DNA of 30,198 bases, taken from assembly GCA_023515795.1 (NCBI GenBank), contig JALGPX010000128.1, positions 1 to 30,198 on the forward strand. Reading direction: 5' to 3'. The notes beneath the pieces are model-generated. The model saw only the letters and a list, made by a program, of their open reading frames with translations, had not been told where the DNA came from and did no database searches. Origin of the DNA: Amoeboaphelidium occidentale (taxonomy: Eukaryota > Aphelidiomycota > Aphelidea). The translations under genes were made by a program, and so were the position numbers. Every line of letters begins with the position of its first letter. Position 1 is the first letter of the stretch. Positions 1 through 7,551 of this stretch are shown one piece after another.

Positions 1-222
1 ACTTTTCTGCGACACCCAGCGAGAAAGACACGATTTAGAAATAAAAAGCTGTCTAGAAGCAGCACAGACACCAATACATCTGGATAGCTCAATTGCTTTT
101 AGTTTCTGAGAAACCGTTTATGAATTTCTAACTAAGAAACTCATTTGTGAAAAATTTTGAGGCTTGATCACGCGTTGCTTACTTTCAGGAAAATACTGTA
201 AAAAGAGGAGGGGCAGAATAAA

Positions 223-403
223 ATGAGACTGGAATGGCTCAAGTGTGTCGAAATATCTTTGCAAAGGATAAATGTTTTATTTTTGTTCCAGAGGTTTAGG
301 CTCATTGCGTCCTTACATCAGTCTGCCGTACGTAAAAGACTATAAAGATTTAATAAAGTATTCACACTCCTCAATAAGTACCGTTGCTGCCCCTTATGAA
401 TGA
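223..403 (+). CDS. Possible small two-exon gene, function unknown
   Basis: I do not recognise this. An ATG at 223 opens a frame that, after removing a candidate 49-nt intron (243..291, starting GTGTGT and ending TTTTTGTTCCAG), runs to a TGA at 401..403 and gives 43 residues. The joined frame reads like protein (GLGSLRPYISLPYVKDY), and the intron size fits the other introns here. Against it: the product is very short, has no known domain, and the 5' splice site is not ideal. It may instead be the last exons of a gene starting left of the window. The rest of 1..222 shows no convincing coding sequence; a pyrimidine-rich acceptor-like site (TTACTTTCAG) lies near 188. Confidence 0.25.
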
Positions 404-635
404 CTCTCCGTATAATTCTCTTAATGTTCCATCGACATATTCCTCCGTATCTTCAAGCACGAGGTTCAAAAATCCATCCAAGCAACTGAGCACTCCTGCA
501 AATATTAAAGACAACTCGAGTCAGGCACAACTTGCCTCGGTACTCCACTCCGGAATTCAGTTTGACGCTGACTTTAGAGCCGATAATTTTACTTAGGAAC
601 TGGTTTGGGCCTTTCGCACTCATTTATTGAATAGA

Positions 636-1556
636 ATGATACGAACATCTTTGAACACTTTTGTTAGGCGCAAAGCATTCAGCTCATGGGACCAGAAAGA
701 ATTGGAGTTCAATAAGGCATTTCTTTATCAGATCGCAAAGGAATATATGCATGGAGTGTCCTGCGAGAAGGCTAGCGTGATCTATCAGGAGCCATTGGAC
801 AATATAAAAACATATTACAGTATCTTGAACGAAGTAGCACGCAGCAGAAGTCAAAGGGATTATGATTTGATGAATGCAGCATCGTCAGAAATTAGTGCAG
901 ACCTGGACTATCAAATAAACAAACAGCAAACGGAGGGAACGGATACGAGGAAATATGGAATGAGCTCACAGGATTTCAGGTTCAAGAATAATAAGAAGAT
1001 ACTCGAAGAGCTAAAGGAACATGTTGTGCGTAAGATACCGAATGGATATATTGGCGATGATAGCACTGTGAACCGGTTCGATACGATCCTGCGGAAGCAT
1101 TTTCCAGGTTTGGAGCGTGGTAGAGTTGTTCGAAGGCTATTGCAGCACGGAACAATACAAGTAGCTGATCATTTGAGTGTGCATACGCTTCTGCCAAAAA
1201 CTATTTACAACTTTTGGACGACTGATGAAGAAGAATTGTTGCAAGACATGGTTCTGAATAATTATATTCTGCAGAAGTCACCCATAAATTTCTCTGCTAT
1301 AGGGGCGCAGTTGGAAGATCGTTTCAAGTCTACCCGAAGCGCTTTGGTTTGCTGGAGGAAATGGAACCGAGACTTGAGCCCATTAATCAAAAAGGGCAAA
1401 TGGTCAAAGGCTGAGCATGAAAGATTACTCGCTATTATTAAGGAACATGGAAAGAACTGGGCTTTAATTGGTTCCGTTCTATACAGGCGCGATGATGCTG
1501 TCAGGCTGTATTACAACAACGCCATAAAGAGAGGCAAGATCACGCAACCAGAATAG
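636..1556 (+). CDS. Myb/SANT-domain protein with mitochondrial-type N terminus
   Basis: A 306-residue intronless protein. The C-terminal half carries two Myb/SANT-like repeats at about 192-250 and 252-300. The second is clearest (KKGKWSKAEHERLLAIIKEHGKNW pattern, with spaced tryptophans); in the first, two of the helix-core aromatics are W (NFWTTDEEELL, CWRKW). Such repeats normally bind DNA. The first ATG in frame is at 636, and the N terminus (MIRTSLNTFVRRKAFSS) is rich in R, S and T and lacks acidic residues for about 18 residues, as mitochondrial presequences do. Residues 20-190 match nothing I recognise. The gene at 9523 has the same layout, so the two may belong to one organellar Myb family. 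Targeting is inferred from composition only. Confidence 0.8.
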   Translation: MIRTSLNTFVRRKAFSSWDQKELEFNKAFLYQIAKEYMHGVSCEKASVIYQEPLDNIKTYYSILNEVARSRSQRDYDLMNAASSEISADLDYQINKQQTEGTDTRKYGMSSQDFRFKNNKKILEELKEHVVRKIPNGYIGDDSTVNRFDTILRKHFPGLERGRVVRRLLQHGTIQVADHLSVHTLLPKTIYNFWTTDEEELLQDMVLNNYILQKSPINFSAIGAQLEDRFKSTRSALVCWRKWNRDLSPLIKKGKWSKAEHERLLAIIKEHGKNWALIGSVLYRRDDAVRLYYNNAIKRGKITQPE

Positions 1557-1661
1557 GAAAGTATCCGTAACTGTTTGGGCTTTATGTAATATATAATTTT
1601 TATGGTTTGCATTTTAATTTTCTGTTCAAACAGTTGAACTTTCTGTTCTTCAACTGACTTG

Positions 1662-2765
1662 ATGACAAACCAACCACATCTTTGGTTACGCGCTGAAACT
1701 AAGCCACAGGAAGCTAGAACTGCATTGACACCTTCAGCTTGCCAGGAGCTTTTAAAGAATGGATTCAAAATTACTGTAGAGAAGTCTAAACAACGCGTCT
1801 TTGATGATGAAGAGTATTCCAAGCTTGGTTTAGAATTAGTTGAAGAAGGATCGTGGCGTAATGCACCAGCTGATGCATATATTGTAGCATTAAAGGAACT
1901 TCCGGAAAATGATAACTCTGCTTTGAAGCACAAGCACATTTTCTTTGCTCACTGCTTTAAGCATCAGCAAGGCTGGAAAGAGTTAATCTCAAGGTTCGAG
2001 CAAGGCAAAGGAACAATTCTCGATTTGGAATTCTTGACTGATGATAAGGGCAGAAGAGTTGCTGCGTTTGGGTTCTATGCTGGATTTGCTGGGTCAGCTG
2101 TTGGAATTGATGCATGGTGTCAACAAATACTCGAGCCAGGCGTGCCGTTGAAAGGCATTAACCCTTATCCTAATGAAGCTGCTCTGTTGGCATACTTGAA
2201 GCCTAGATATGACGCTGCTGTCAAGAAGTATGGAAAAGAACCGAAAATAATGGTTATGGGCGCATTGGGTCGTTGTGGATCTGGTGCTGTTGGTTTTGCA
2301 AAGAAATTGGGTATCAAGGACGAAAACATTGTCAAATGGGATATGGCAGAAACAGCTAAAGGCGGTCCTTTTGTAGAGATTCTTGAGTCTGAAATATTTG
2401 TGAACTGTATTTACTTGACTCAGCCTATTGCTCCATTCTTGACCAAGGAAATGTTGAAGAAGGATCGTGCTATAACAGTATTGGTTGATGTTAGTTGCGA
2501 TATCACAAATGCAAATAATCCTATTCCAGTTTACGATCGTTTGACTTATTTCAAAGAGCCAACTCTCTCTGTTACAGCAGGTTCAAAACCGTTTGATGTG
2601 GTTTCAATTGATCACTTGCCTTCAATGTTACCAAGAGAAAGCAGCGAACAGTTCTGCAAGGATCTGCTCCCCAGCCTTCTTGAATTGAAGGACAGAGCCA
2701 ACAGCAAAGTCTGGATAAGAGCTGAAGACTTGTACAAGAAGAAAGTGACAGAAAAGAATGAATAA
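1662..2765 (+). CDS. LYS1: Saccharopine dehydrogenase (NAD+, L-lysine-forming)
   Basis: Catalyses the last step of the fungal alpha-aminoadipate pathway: saccharopine + NAD+ gives L-lysine + 2-oxoglutarate. The 367-residue length is close to yeast Lys1 (373). The N-terminal signature LRAETKPQEARTALTP is present. Lys78 (VALKELP) and His97 (FAHCFKHQ) align, offset by one, with the catalytic Lys77/His96 of the yeast enzyme. The nucleotide-binding stretch MVMGALGRCGSGAV follows at about 200. No intron is needed. The start is the ATG at 1662, next to an upstream TTG. The C terminus ends in TEKNE, so the SRL-type peroxisomal tag of many yeast Lys1 proteins is missing. The stand-alone enzyme is the best taxonomic marker in the window and supports a fungus-like organism. 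Confidence 0.97.
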   Translation: MTNQPHLWLRAETKPQEARTALTPSACQELLKNGFKITVEKSKQRVFDDEEYSKLGLELVEEGSWRNAPADAYIVALKELPENDNSALKHKHIFFAHCFKHQQGWKELISRFEQGKGTILDLEFLTDDKGRRVAAFGFYAGFAGSAVGIDAWCQQILEPGVPLKGINPYPNEAALLAYLKPRYDAAVKKYGKEPKIMVMGALGRCGSGAVGFAKKLGIKDENIVKWDMAETAKGGPFVEILESEIFVNCIYLTQPIAPFLTKEMLKKDRAITVLVDVSCDITNANNPIPVYDRLTYFKEPTLSVTAGSKPFDVVSIDHLPSMLPRESSEQFCKDLLPSLLELKDRANSKVWIRAEDLYKKKVTEKNE

Positions 2766-3003
2766 ATAATGTGAAGACGTCCGTAGAGCAAGATCAGCCT
2801 TTGTCATCTCTCGTAAGCTTTTATTCTTATTCGAGATTTTTCTGCGGCTTGTTTATTGTCAAGACCTTAGTTTAACGACTGATTCTTTCACGCCATTCAT
2901 CAAAGAAACCATCAGTTCTCGCATAATCACCTTCTGTTACCAACAAGTATTGACTGATTCCTATCAACAATTCTTGTTGACTTTCAATGTCATTGAAATC
3001 ATT

Positions 3004-4395
3004 CTATCTCTCTCTTTTGTCGCACTGCTGCAATCTTTGGCTTGTTTGTAAAGCTTCTTGCAACTGTTGAAAGTTGGCAATTCCTTCACCAAAAACATCT
3101 TCCATAACAATTTCTTGCTTTTCAAAATCGTTCATTCCCTTCGGAACAACAAATACCAAATTAACACTCAAGCCATCAGTGTTGCTCAATCTCATCGATT
3201 CTAAATGTTTCAAAATGGCACGGGCTTTGACAGGATGTGTTTGTTTTGTTGTTGTCTGGAACAAATATAGCGTATTTTGTGGTTCATCATAGTAATGACC
3301 ATCAATAGATTCAAAGTCCTTCTTCTTTGCATGAACATAAGAATTCAAGGGAATTTCAAGGTTCAAGCCGGAGACTGACCCTCTGTTAGACACCCCATGA
3401 CTAAGCGGAACTAAAGAGAACTCTCCTCCCTTGATAAGCTTCTCCATGCAGTATCCTTCAAACAACCAGCTACGAATTTCAGATCGCTTTGAAAAGTCAT
3501 TTATGCTAGTCAGAAAATCTTGTCTCTTCTTTTCGCTTTTATCGGTAATATTTTTATACACCAACCTTGCCACTTTTGCTGAACAAAAGACAAACTTGCT
3601 TGATGTCGGATACTTACGATCTTCATCAAATTCAGGCACATAGAAGAATAGTTGTTCGCTGATTCTTTCCATTTTAATGTCCATTACAAAACAAGCTTCC
3701 ATCTGATCAAAAGACTCGATAGATTTAGTGGCGCCCTTCAAATAACCTGTCCATTGAATCAAATTACATCCACTGAACGATATGCACAAGCGAGCGGTAC
3801 CGCCAAAAAAGTTGAATCTTTTCTCAATTTCTTCATGACTAAAACCCAAACCAACATAATCATTTGCCTCTAGCAATTCATTTAATGTCCAGAATGGCAT
3901 GAACAGCGTCAACGTTCCGATGTATTTCGAACAATACTTAAACCATTCGTAGCTCGGGTAAGTGAATGTGACCATTTGATTACCTGATGGTTCGAATGCT
4001 GGAGGGCCATCATAAAAGTGAATAGCGCCTTCAATGTTCGGAATGTTTGTATAGAAACTCTCGCCATTTTCTCTCCCTGGCCAGTACACGACGCAATACT
4101 TGAATAATCTTGAATCAGTGAAAGATGCAGTTACAATTGTCACGGTGGGGTTCTCTTTTCTGTAGCGCTGGAAGAAGTACATGTAGAATACTGACTTTCC
4201 GATGCCTGGCGTTCCTGTTAAAGGGATTATGCGATGATCTTCTTTCAAACCCTTGTAAATGTACTGGTAATATTCTTCGTAACATTCTCTATGGTAGAAT
4301 GAGGATCTACGGGAAGAATAAGACTCCGGCAACTGTTGAGCAGCAGGAGTTAATTCGAAAACTTTTCTTGAACGCAATTCTTGGTCGCTGTCCAT
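3004..4395 (-). CDS. Crinkler/RHS-type P-loop NTPase with nuclease-like C-terminal region
   Basis: The first ATG in frame is at 4395, giving 463 residues to a TAG at 3004..3006. The Walker A motif GTPGIGKS lies at 61-68. Then come features typical of the CRN/RHS NTPase group: HFYDGPPAF, MPFWTLNELLEAND, and an EIEKRFNFFGGTARLC segment. The C-terminal part (LYLFQTTTKQTHPVKA) resembles the restriction-endonuclease-like domain fused to these NTPases. There is no signal peptide and no recognisable LFLAK leader of secreted oomycete Crinklers, so effector delivery cannot be claimed. Related proteins occur in oomycetes, chytrids and other early fungi, and in trypanosome retrotransposon hot spots. Oddity: the same frame stays open for 43 codons past the TAG, to a TAA at 2872..2874, and that extension reads like protein (ISQYLLVTEGDYARTDGFF). 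No good splice site removes the TAG. Confidence 0.85.
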   Translation of the reverse strand: MDSDQELRSRKVFELTPAAQQLPESYSSRRSSFYHRECYEEYYQYIYKGLKEDHRIIPLTGTPGIGKSVFYMYFFQRYRKENPTVTIVTASFTDSRLFKYCVVYWPGRENGESFYTNIPNIEGAIHFYDGPPAFEPSGNQMVTFTYPSYEWFKYCSKYIGTLTLFMPFWTLNELLEANDYVGLGFSHEEIEKRFNFFGGTARLCISFSGCNLIQWTGYLKGATKSIESFDQMEACFVMDIKMERISEQLFFYVPEFDEDRKYPTSSKFVFCSAKVARLVYKNITDKSEKKRQDFLTSINDFSKRSEIRSWLFEGYCMEKLIKGGEFSLVPLSHGVSNRGSVSGLNLEIPLNSYVHAKKKDFESIDGHYYDEPQNTLYLFQTTTKQTHPVKARAILKHLESMRLSNTDGLSVNLVFVVPKGMNDFEKQEIVMEDVFGEGIANFQQLQEALQTSQRLQQCDKRER

Positions 4396-4536
4396 ATGCC
4401 GAGTAAGGGCCACGAAAAAGTAAAACAACCGGAAACCGTGAAAATTCAATCACAAAAGGTATAGCGTCTTATGATAATTGACAAAAGCCGGATTGTATGA
4501 GAGACCAAAATTGCTATTGACTCAATCAACATCATA

Positions 4537-5556
4537 TCATATCCTTAGGATGAAATGCTCTCCGTTTTTGGTCTTCTTCTTTGCGGCCAACGACAACATC
4601 GCTTTCTTTGTTTCAACCGAAATTCTGTTGAAACTCAATCCTAATTCTTCAAGTGAAGTATTATTCTTTAACGCCTCAGCCAAAGCGATTGCACCTTCAT
4701 CACCAATTTCGTTTGACGCCAATATTAAGGTTCGAAGTTTTCCATTCTTCTTTAGTGCTTCACTTATTGCTAATGCGCCTTCGTCTTTTACAACATTAGA
4801 CCCCAACTCCAGTTCCAACAGCCCGGTGTTTGTTTTCAAAGCGTTTGCCAAGGATCTTGCACCTCTTGGGCTTATTCCATTTCGAGTTAGATCGAGTCTT
4901 TGAAGCGCTGTATTTTTCTTCAATATAGTTGCCAGTTTTGCGATTTGATCATCACCCATATGGTTGCTTGACATATCCAATGATTTAATGCATTCATTGT
5001 CTGATACCGCCTTAAACACTTTGTCAACAGGCCGTCGAGATTCTGTTACAAAGAGCTCAAGCGATAAGCGTGCTTTTCCTCTAATAGCAAACAGATCTTT
5101 GTCCAAAAGGAAATCAGCTGTTATGTTCGGATAAAACAAAGTCAATTTCAATTTGATATCTTGCGGTTCTTCGAGTGTCTCAACCCAAATCTTTGTGGCC
5201 CGCAGGCACTTATGAACAGTTTCGGCTGTAGTTTGATTATTAATGGTCAGCCAAGGAGCCATTTGATAATCCGCGGACCATTGTTGCTTGACGAAATCTT
5301 TAGCAGTTCCCTTGTCACATGCTTCAGCCACAGGCAAAAAGCTCTTAAGTCGCGAGTTCACAGCAAAGTTGAATTTTTTGTCCACAAGGCGCAAGTCACC
5401 AACATCCCTAGCAGGTATTTTTGGAAGAATATGATGTGTCCAGATCTCATCCGGAAGATCAAGAAATAGTGATTGTGTTTCTTTACCAACAGGACCAGCG
5501 TTCGTGTAGGCGGTTATGAGCAGTATCAAGGCAAAGCATAAAATACTTGATTTCAT
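4537..5556 (-). CDS. Secreted F-box-like / RNase-inhibitor-type LRR protein (left copy)
   Basis: A 339-residue protein. Residues 1-20 (MKSSILCFALILLITAYTNA) form a clear secretion signal. Residues about 30-72 resemble an F-box helix bundle (LDLPDEIWTHHILPKIPARD, then LRLVDKKF). A middle region of unknown fold follows, with N-glycosylation sequons (NNQT, YPNIT). Residues about 195-330 hold roughly five ~28-residue RNase-inhibitor-type LRRs (for example LQRLDLTRNGISPRGARSLA). F-box domains normally act in cytosolic ubiquitin ligases, so a signal peptide in front of one is unusual; the fold may serve another purpose outside the cell. It follows the Cys-rich gene at 5754 on the same strand after 197 bp. 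The paralogue at 24139 has the same N-terminal plan but about twice as many LRRs. Both have a TCAAGCAGTTTCAC plus CACGTG motif about 50 bp upstream. Confidence 0.9.
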   Translation of the reverse strand: MKSSILCFALILLITAYTNAGPVGKETQSLFLDLPDEIWTHHILPKIPARDVGDLRLVDKKFNFAVNSRLKSFLPVAEACDKGTAKDFVKQQWSADYQMAPWLTINNQTTAETVHKCLRATKIWVETLEEPQDIKLKLTLFYPNITADFLLDKDLFAIRGKARLSLELFVTESRRPVDKVFKAVSDNECIKSLDMSSNHMGDDQIAKLATILKKNTALQRLDLTRNGISPRGARSLANALKTNTGLLELELGSNVVKDEGALAISEALKKNGKLRTLILASNEIGDEGAIALAEALKNNTSLEELGLSFNRISVETKKAMLSLAAKKKTKNGEHFILRI

Positions 5557-5606
5557 TTCCGTGAGAAAAAAAGTTCCGTCAGGGGTATTTTCTTCAGGAG
5601 CATTTT

Positions 5607-5625
5607 CACGTGTGAAACTGCTTGA
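5607..5625 (-). promoter_or_regulatory. Motif shared by both LRR-gene promoters (left)
   Basis: On the minus strand this reads TCAAGCAGTTTCACACGTG and ends 50 bp before the LRR start codon at 5556. The right copy has TCAAGCAGTTTCACGTG at 24071..24087, 51 bp before its start. The surrounding DNA is much less similar. The CACGTG core is an E-box type site bound by bHLH factors in fungi. A regulatory role is inferred from conservation of sequence and spacing only. Confidence 0.45.
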
Positions 5626-5753
5626 TACGACATAAAATCGTCAATTCGATTAATTCGCAACTAATAGTTACTTTAAACATGACGACAAGCGTACCCTTTA
5701 GAATTATTACATTCTCTTTATTTACCAGCGAGATCTCATTTGTTGGAAAACAC

Positions 5754-6365
5754 TTAAACAGTGATTCTCAAGTACTCAGTGACAATTTCAGCAACAGCAG
5801 TGCGTTCACAAAGTGGAAATGAAACAGCGAACTCATAAATGTCCTTAATGGTAAGCAGAATGTCAAAGAGATCACCATCAAGAAGCTTTTGAAAAAATAA
5901 GACAATGAAGTATTCAATATCGGACTCCAACTGTTTGCATGCGCCTTCATCCTTTGTGCAAAAAATGTCACAACGGAAAGGCAAACTAGTAGGGCACTCG
6001 TGAGGTCCAAGAGAGACGTGGACTGCGGCAGCTTCACGCTTGTAAGGCATCAAAGGAGAGTTTGCAACAAGAGAAGTTGGAACACAGAATTGGTGCAACG
6101 GCTTGAAACCATCCTGGCACGGCTCAAAGCATTCACCATTAACAGATTCGAGACCCAAAGGACAAACAAAAGACTTCTTGTCACCACCAAAAATATCGTG
6201 AACACATGAATCCTTACGCTTTTCTCCCTTAGCATCAGCAGCCATCATTTCGAATTTTCCGAAAAGCTCACCAAGCTCTTGAACATCCTTAGAGTTGTAA
6301 GTCTTTTGCTCTTCAGCACAAGCGAAAGCGACACCAGCGAATGCGATCAATGACAAGAATTTCAT
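5754..6365 (-). CDS. Small secreted cysteine-rich protein (left copy)
   Basis: A 203-residue protein that I cannot assign to a family. Residues 1-16 or so (MKFLSLIAFAGVAFAC) form a signal peptide. A Cys-rich module at 65-98 has the pattern CPLG-x4-NGECFEPCQDGF-x6-FCVP. A second Cys set follows (CPTSLPFRCDIFCTKDEGAC), then a helix-prone tail ending EIVTEYLRITV. There is no membrane anchor, so the mature protein is probably extracellular or in the secretory pathway. Its copy at 23256 is identical at the DNA level over codons 1-49 and 59-112, differs sharply at codons 50-58, and diverges strongly from codon 117 until the last ~15 codons. The start is fixed by the identical start and leader in both copies. 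It precedes the LRR gene at 4537. Confidence 0.9.
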   Translation of the reverse strand: MKFLSLIAFAGVAFACAEEQKTYNSKDVQELGELFGKFEMMAADAKGEKRKDSCVHDIFGGDKKSFVCPLGLESVNGECFEPCQDGFKPLHQFCVPTSLVANSPLMPYKREAAAVHVSLGPHECPTSLPFRCDIFCTKDEGACKQLESDIEYFIVLFFQKLLDGDLFDILLTIKDIYEFAVSFPLCERTAVAEIVTEYLRITV

Positions 6366-6366
6366 T

Positions 6367-6407
6367 CTACAAAATTAGATGAACAGGTTCTACGCGTTAG
6401 AAATTAC
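6367..6407 (-). other. Candidate 5'-leader intron of the left Cys-rich gene
   Basis: On the minus strand this 41-nt stretch starts GTAATT, carries a CTAAT branch-point-like site and ends TTTTGTAG one base before the ATG. The right copy has an equivalent 41-nt stretch (GTACCT to TTTTGTAG). The COX6 intron at 12470..12521 ends in almost the same way (ACTAATTTGTAG). Size and signals match the introns found in coding regions here. Confidence 0.5.
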
Positions 6408-6450
6408 TTTTAATCGGATAACGTGGAATTGAAGGTAGGGATAGAATGTA

Positions 6451-6507
6451 AATTCTGGCGATTTTTATGCGTAAGCAAATTGATCAGCACCACATGACGG
6501 CCGCAAG
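6451..6507 (-). promoter_or_regulatory. Near-identical promoter block shared by the Cys-rich genes (left)
   Basis: A 57-bp block that matches 23113..23169 in inverted orientation with two differences. It includes GCGGCCGTCATGTGGTGC and ends near CGCCAGAATT. It lies about 85-140 bp upstream of the start codon, while the DNA between it and the leader intron is divergent. That makes it the best candidate for a shared upstream control element or a conversion tract. Confidence 0.5.
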
Positions 6508-6540
6508 TTTTCGTAAGCCATATGCAACTTCCCAGGGTCA

Positions 6541-7077
6541 GATGGAAGTTTCAAACGGTCACGAAACGTTTCAAGAAAGTTCAATAGGTATTTTCCAGTC
6601 TATTCGAAGGGTGTCACTAAAAGGATGCAGACAATGTATCTGCTTCAGCCACATGCGTTTTGATACCAGCCACACTATTCAAATAGGTTCGAGTGCACCA
6701 AGTATATCGGAAAGGGATATATATATACTTAAAGACTTGCTTTTTTTCGAAGTATGCTGGTTGAGTCGATACAAATTGATTGCCATGTTTCCACTTCGGG
6801 CGTTCTTCACACATGCCTTTTTAATTAACGAAACAGATATTTTTGTCATTCAATATCTTATGGCACGAAAGATCTCATATCTGCCTCGTCACAAACTGAC
6901 GATCTTGCAGCTTACTACATGTGAAACCAAAGTTGTCCCGTTCGATTCGATCTGCAGGCAAACAACAGCTGAAAAATTGCTTTCAAGCCATTCAGTAACG
7001 TCCCGACAAGTTAAGTTATTGTTTGCGGACTTCGTTGCAGTCATACTAAACCTGAATCGCAACTTACTTTTCTTATC
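6541..7077. other. Intergenic, no supported gene
   Basis: An open frame of about 200 codons crosses this stretch on the plus strand. It begins antisense to the duplicated promoter block (where the right copy has no ATG), shows no domain, and runs into the tRNA gene, so I treat it as chance. A TATATATATA run lies near 6720. I see no other gene. Confidence 0.5.
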
Positions 7078-7164
7078 GACCCGATAGATCAGTGGGAGTA
7101 TCGTTAGACTGAAGTCAAACGACAAGCAATCTAAAGGTCGCGTGTTCAATCCACGCTCGGGTCA
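7078..7164 (+). tRNA. tRNA-Phe (GAA) with a 14-nt intron
   Basis: The acceptor arms GACCCGA (7078-7084) and TCGGGTC (7157-7163) pair perfectly, followed by discriminator A. The anticodon stem TTAGA pairs with TCTAA. The loop starts CTGAAG, placing GAA at 34-36 after U33. A 14-nt intron follows position 37, leaving the usual 7-nt loop and a 73-nt mature tRNA. The T arm is GCGTG-TTCAATC-CACGC, with a good B box. The D stem has three pairs and one C/T mismatch, and the A box departs slightly from consensus. A run of five T downstream fits RNA polymerase III termination. The 14-nt intron is a little shorter than usual for fungal tRNA-Phe. Confidence 0.85.
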
Positions 7165-7185
7165 TACAAGGATACAATGTGTCCC

Positions 7186-7190
7186 TTTTT
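7186..7190 (+). terminator. Pol III T-run terminator of tRNA-Phe
   Basis: TTTTT starts 22 bases after the tRNA discriminator base, within the normal range for RNA polymerase III termination. No earlier run of four or more T follows the tRNA. Confidence 0.6.
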
Positions 7191-7551
7191 GCCTAGCAGT
7201 TATAATTTTAGCCCTGCTTCTGTATGAACTTTTATGCCTCCAGTTTTAGACTCTGGTGGCACGTTGGTTTTGAAGCTTTATTTGTTTTAAAACAGACGTG
7301 AAAATTGGACTCAGCGATGTTTGACACTTGATACCTCTTGTTGGTTTCACCTTGATCGATATTTAACAGATTCCAGTATGTCTGAACCTTTGCGACTTGT
7401 TATGTTCGAAGCCTCTGTGATTTCAATTTCTACGTGTTCCTGTAGACAAGAAAGAACACCGATGGCTCATAAGCAACTTGACCAAGAATCTTTCTTCAAT
7501 GAATAGTGAGAATCATTTCGCTTCTTTCCGTTTTTAAACAGAATCAAACTG
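7191..7551 (+). other. Leader region of the methyltransferase gene
   Basis: No supported coding region. It holds a possible 36-nt intron (7506..7541, GTGAGA to TTTTTAAACAG) just upstream of the ATG at 7552, and a GTATGT donor-like site at 7376. Several upstream ATGs open short frames. Splicing the 36-nt element does not extend the downstream protein because an in-frame TAA forms at the junction, so it would be a 5'-leader intron. Confidence 0.35.

Larger units (their letters stand above)
4537..6540 (-). repeat. Left arm of an inverted two-gene duplication
   Basis: Contains promoter, Cys-rich gene, spacer and LRR gene in that order on the minus strand. The same order lies on the plus strand at about 23080..25710. 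Similarity fades near 6540. The spacer between the two genes also keeps short matches (for example CTGGTAAATAAAG after the Cys-rich stop). The arms are about 16.5 kb apart. Confidence 0.85.

Noticed and set aside
396-596. 66-codon plus-strand frame, Ser/Asn/Thr-rich
   Set aside because: No domain, low-complexity composition, overlaps the end of the other small candidate by ATGA, and no splice arrangement links it to a recognisable protein.
4125-4903. Plus-strand frames across the Crinkler and left LRR genes
   Set aside because: Antisense to well-supported domains, with no domain of their own.
5754-6365. CRISPR array, phage or bacterial operon explanation for the repeated region
   Set aside because: No short regular repeats or spacers; the genes carry eukaryotic introns and secretion signals and the repeats are whole gene pairs.
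6467-7087. Roughly 200-codon plus-strand open frame
   Set aside because: It starts antisense to the duplicated promoter block, where the right copy lacks the ATG, has no domain or protein-like bias, and ends inside the tRNA-Phe gene.
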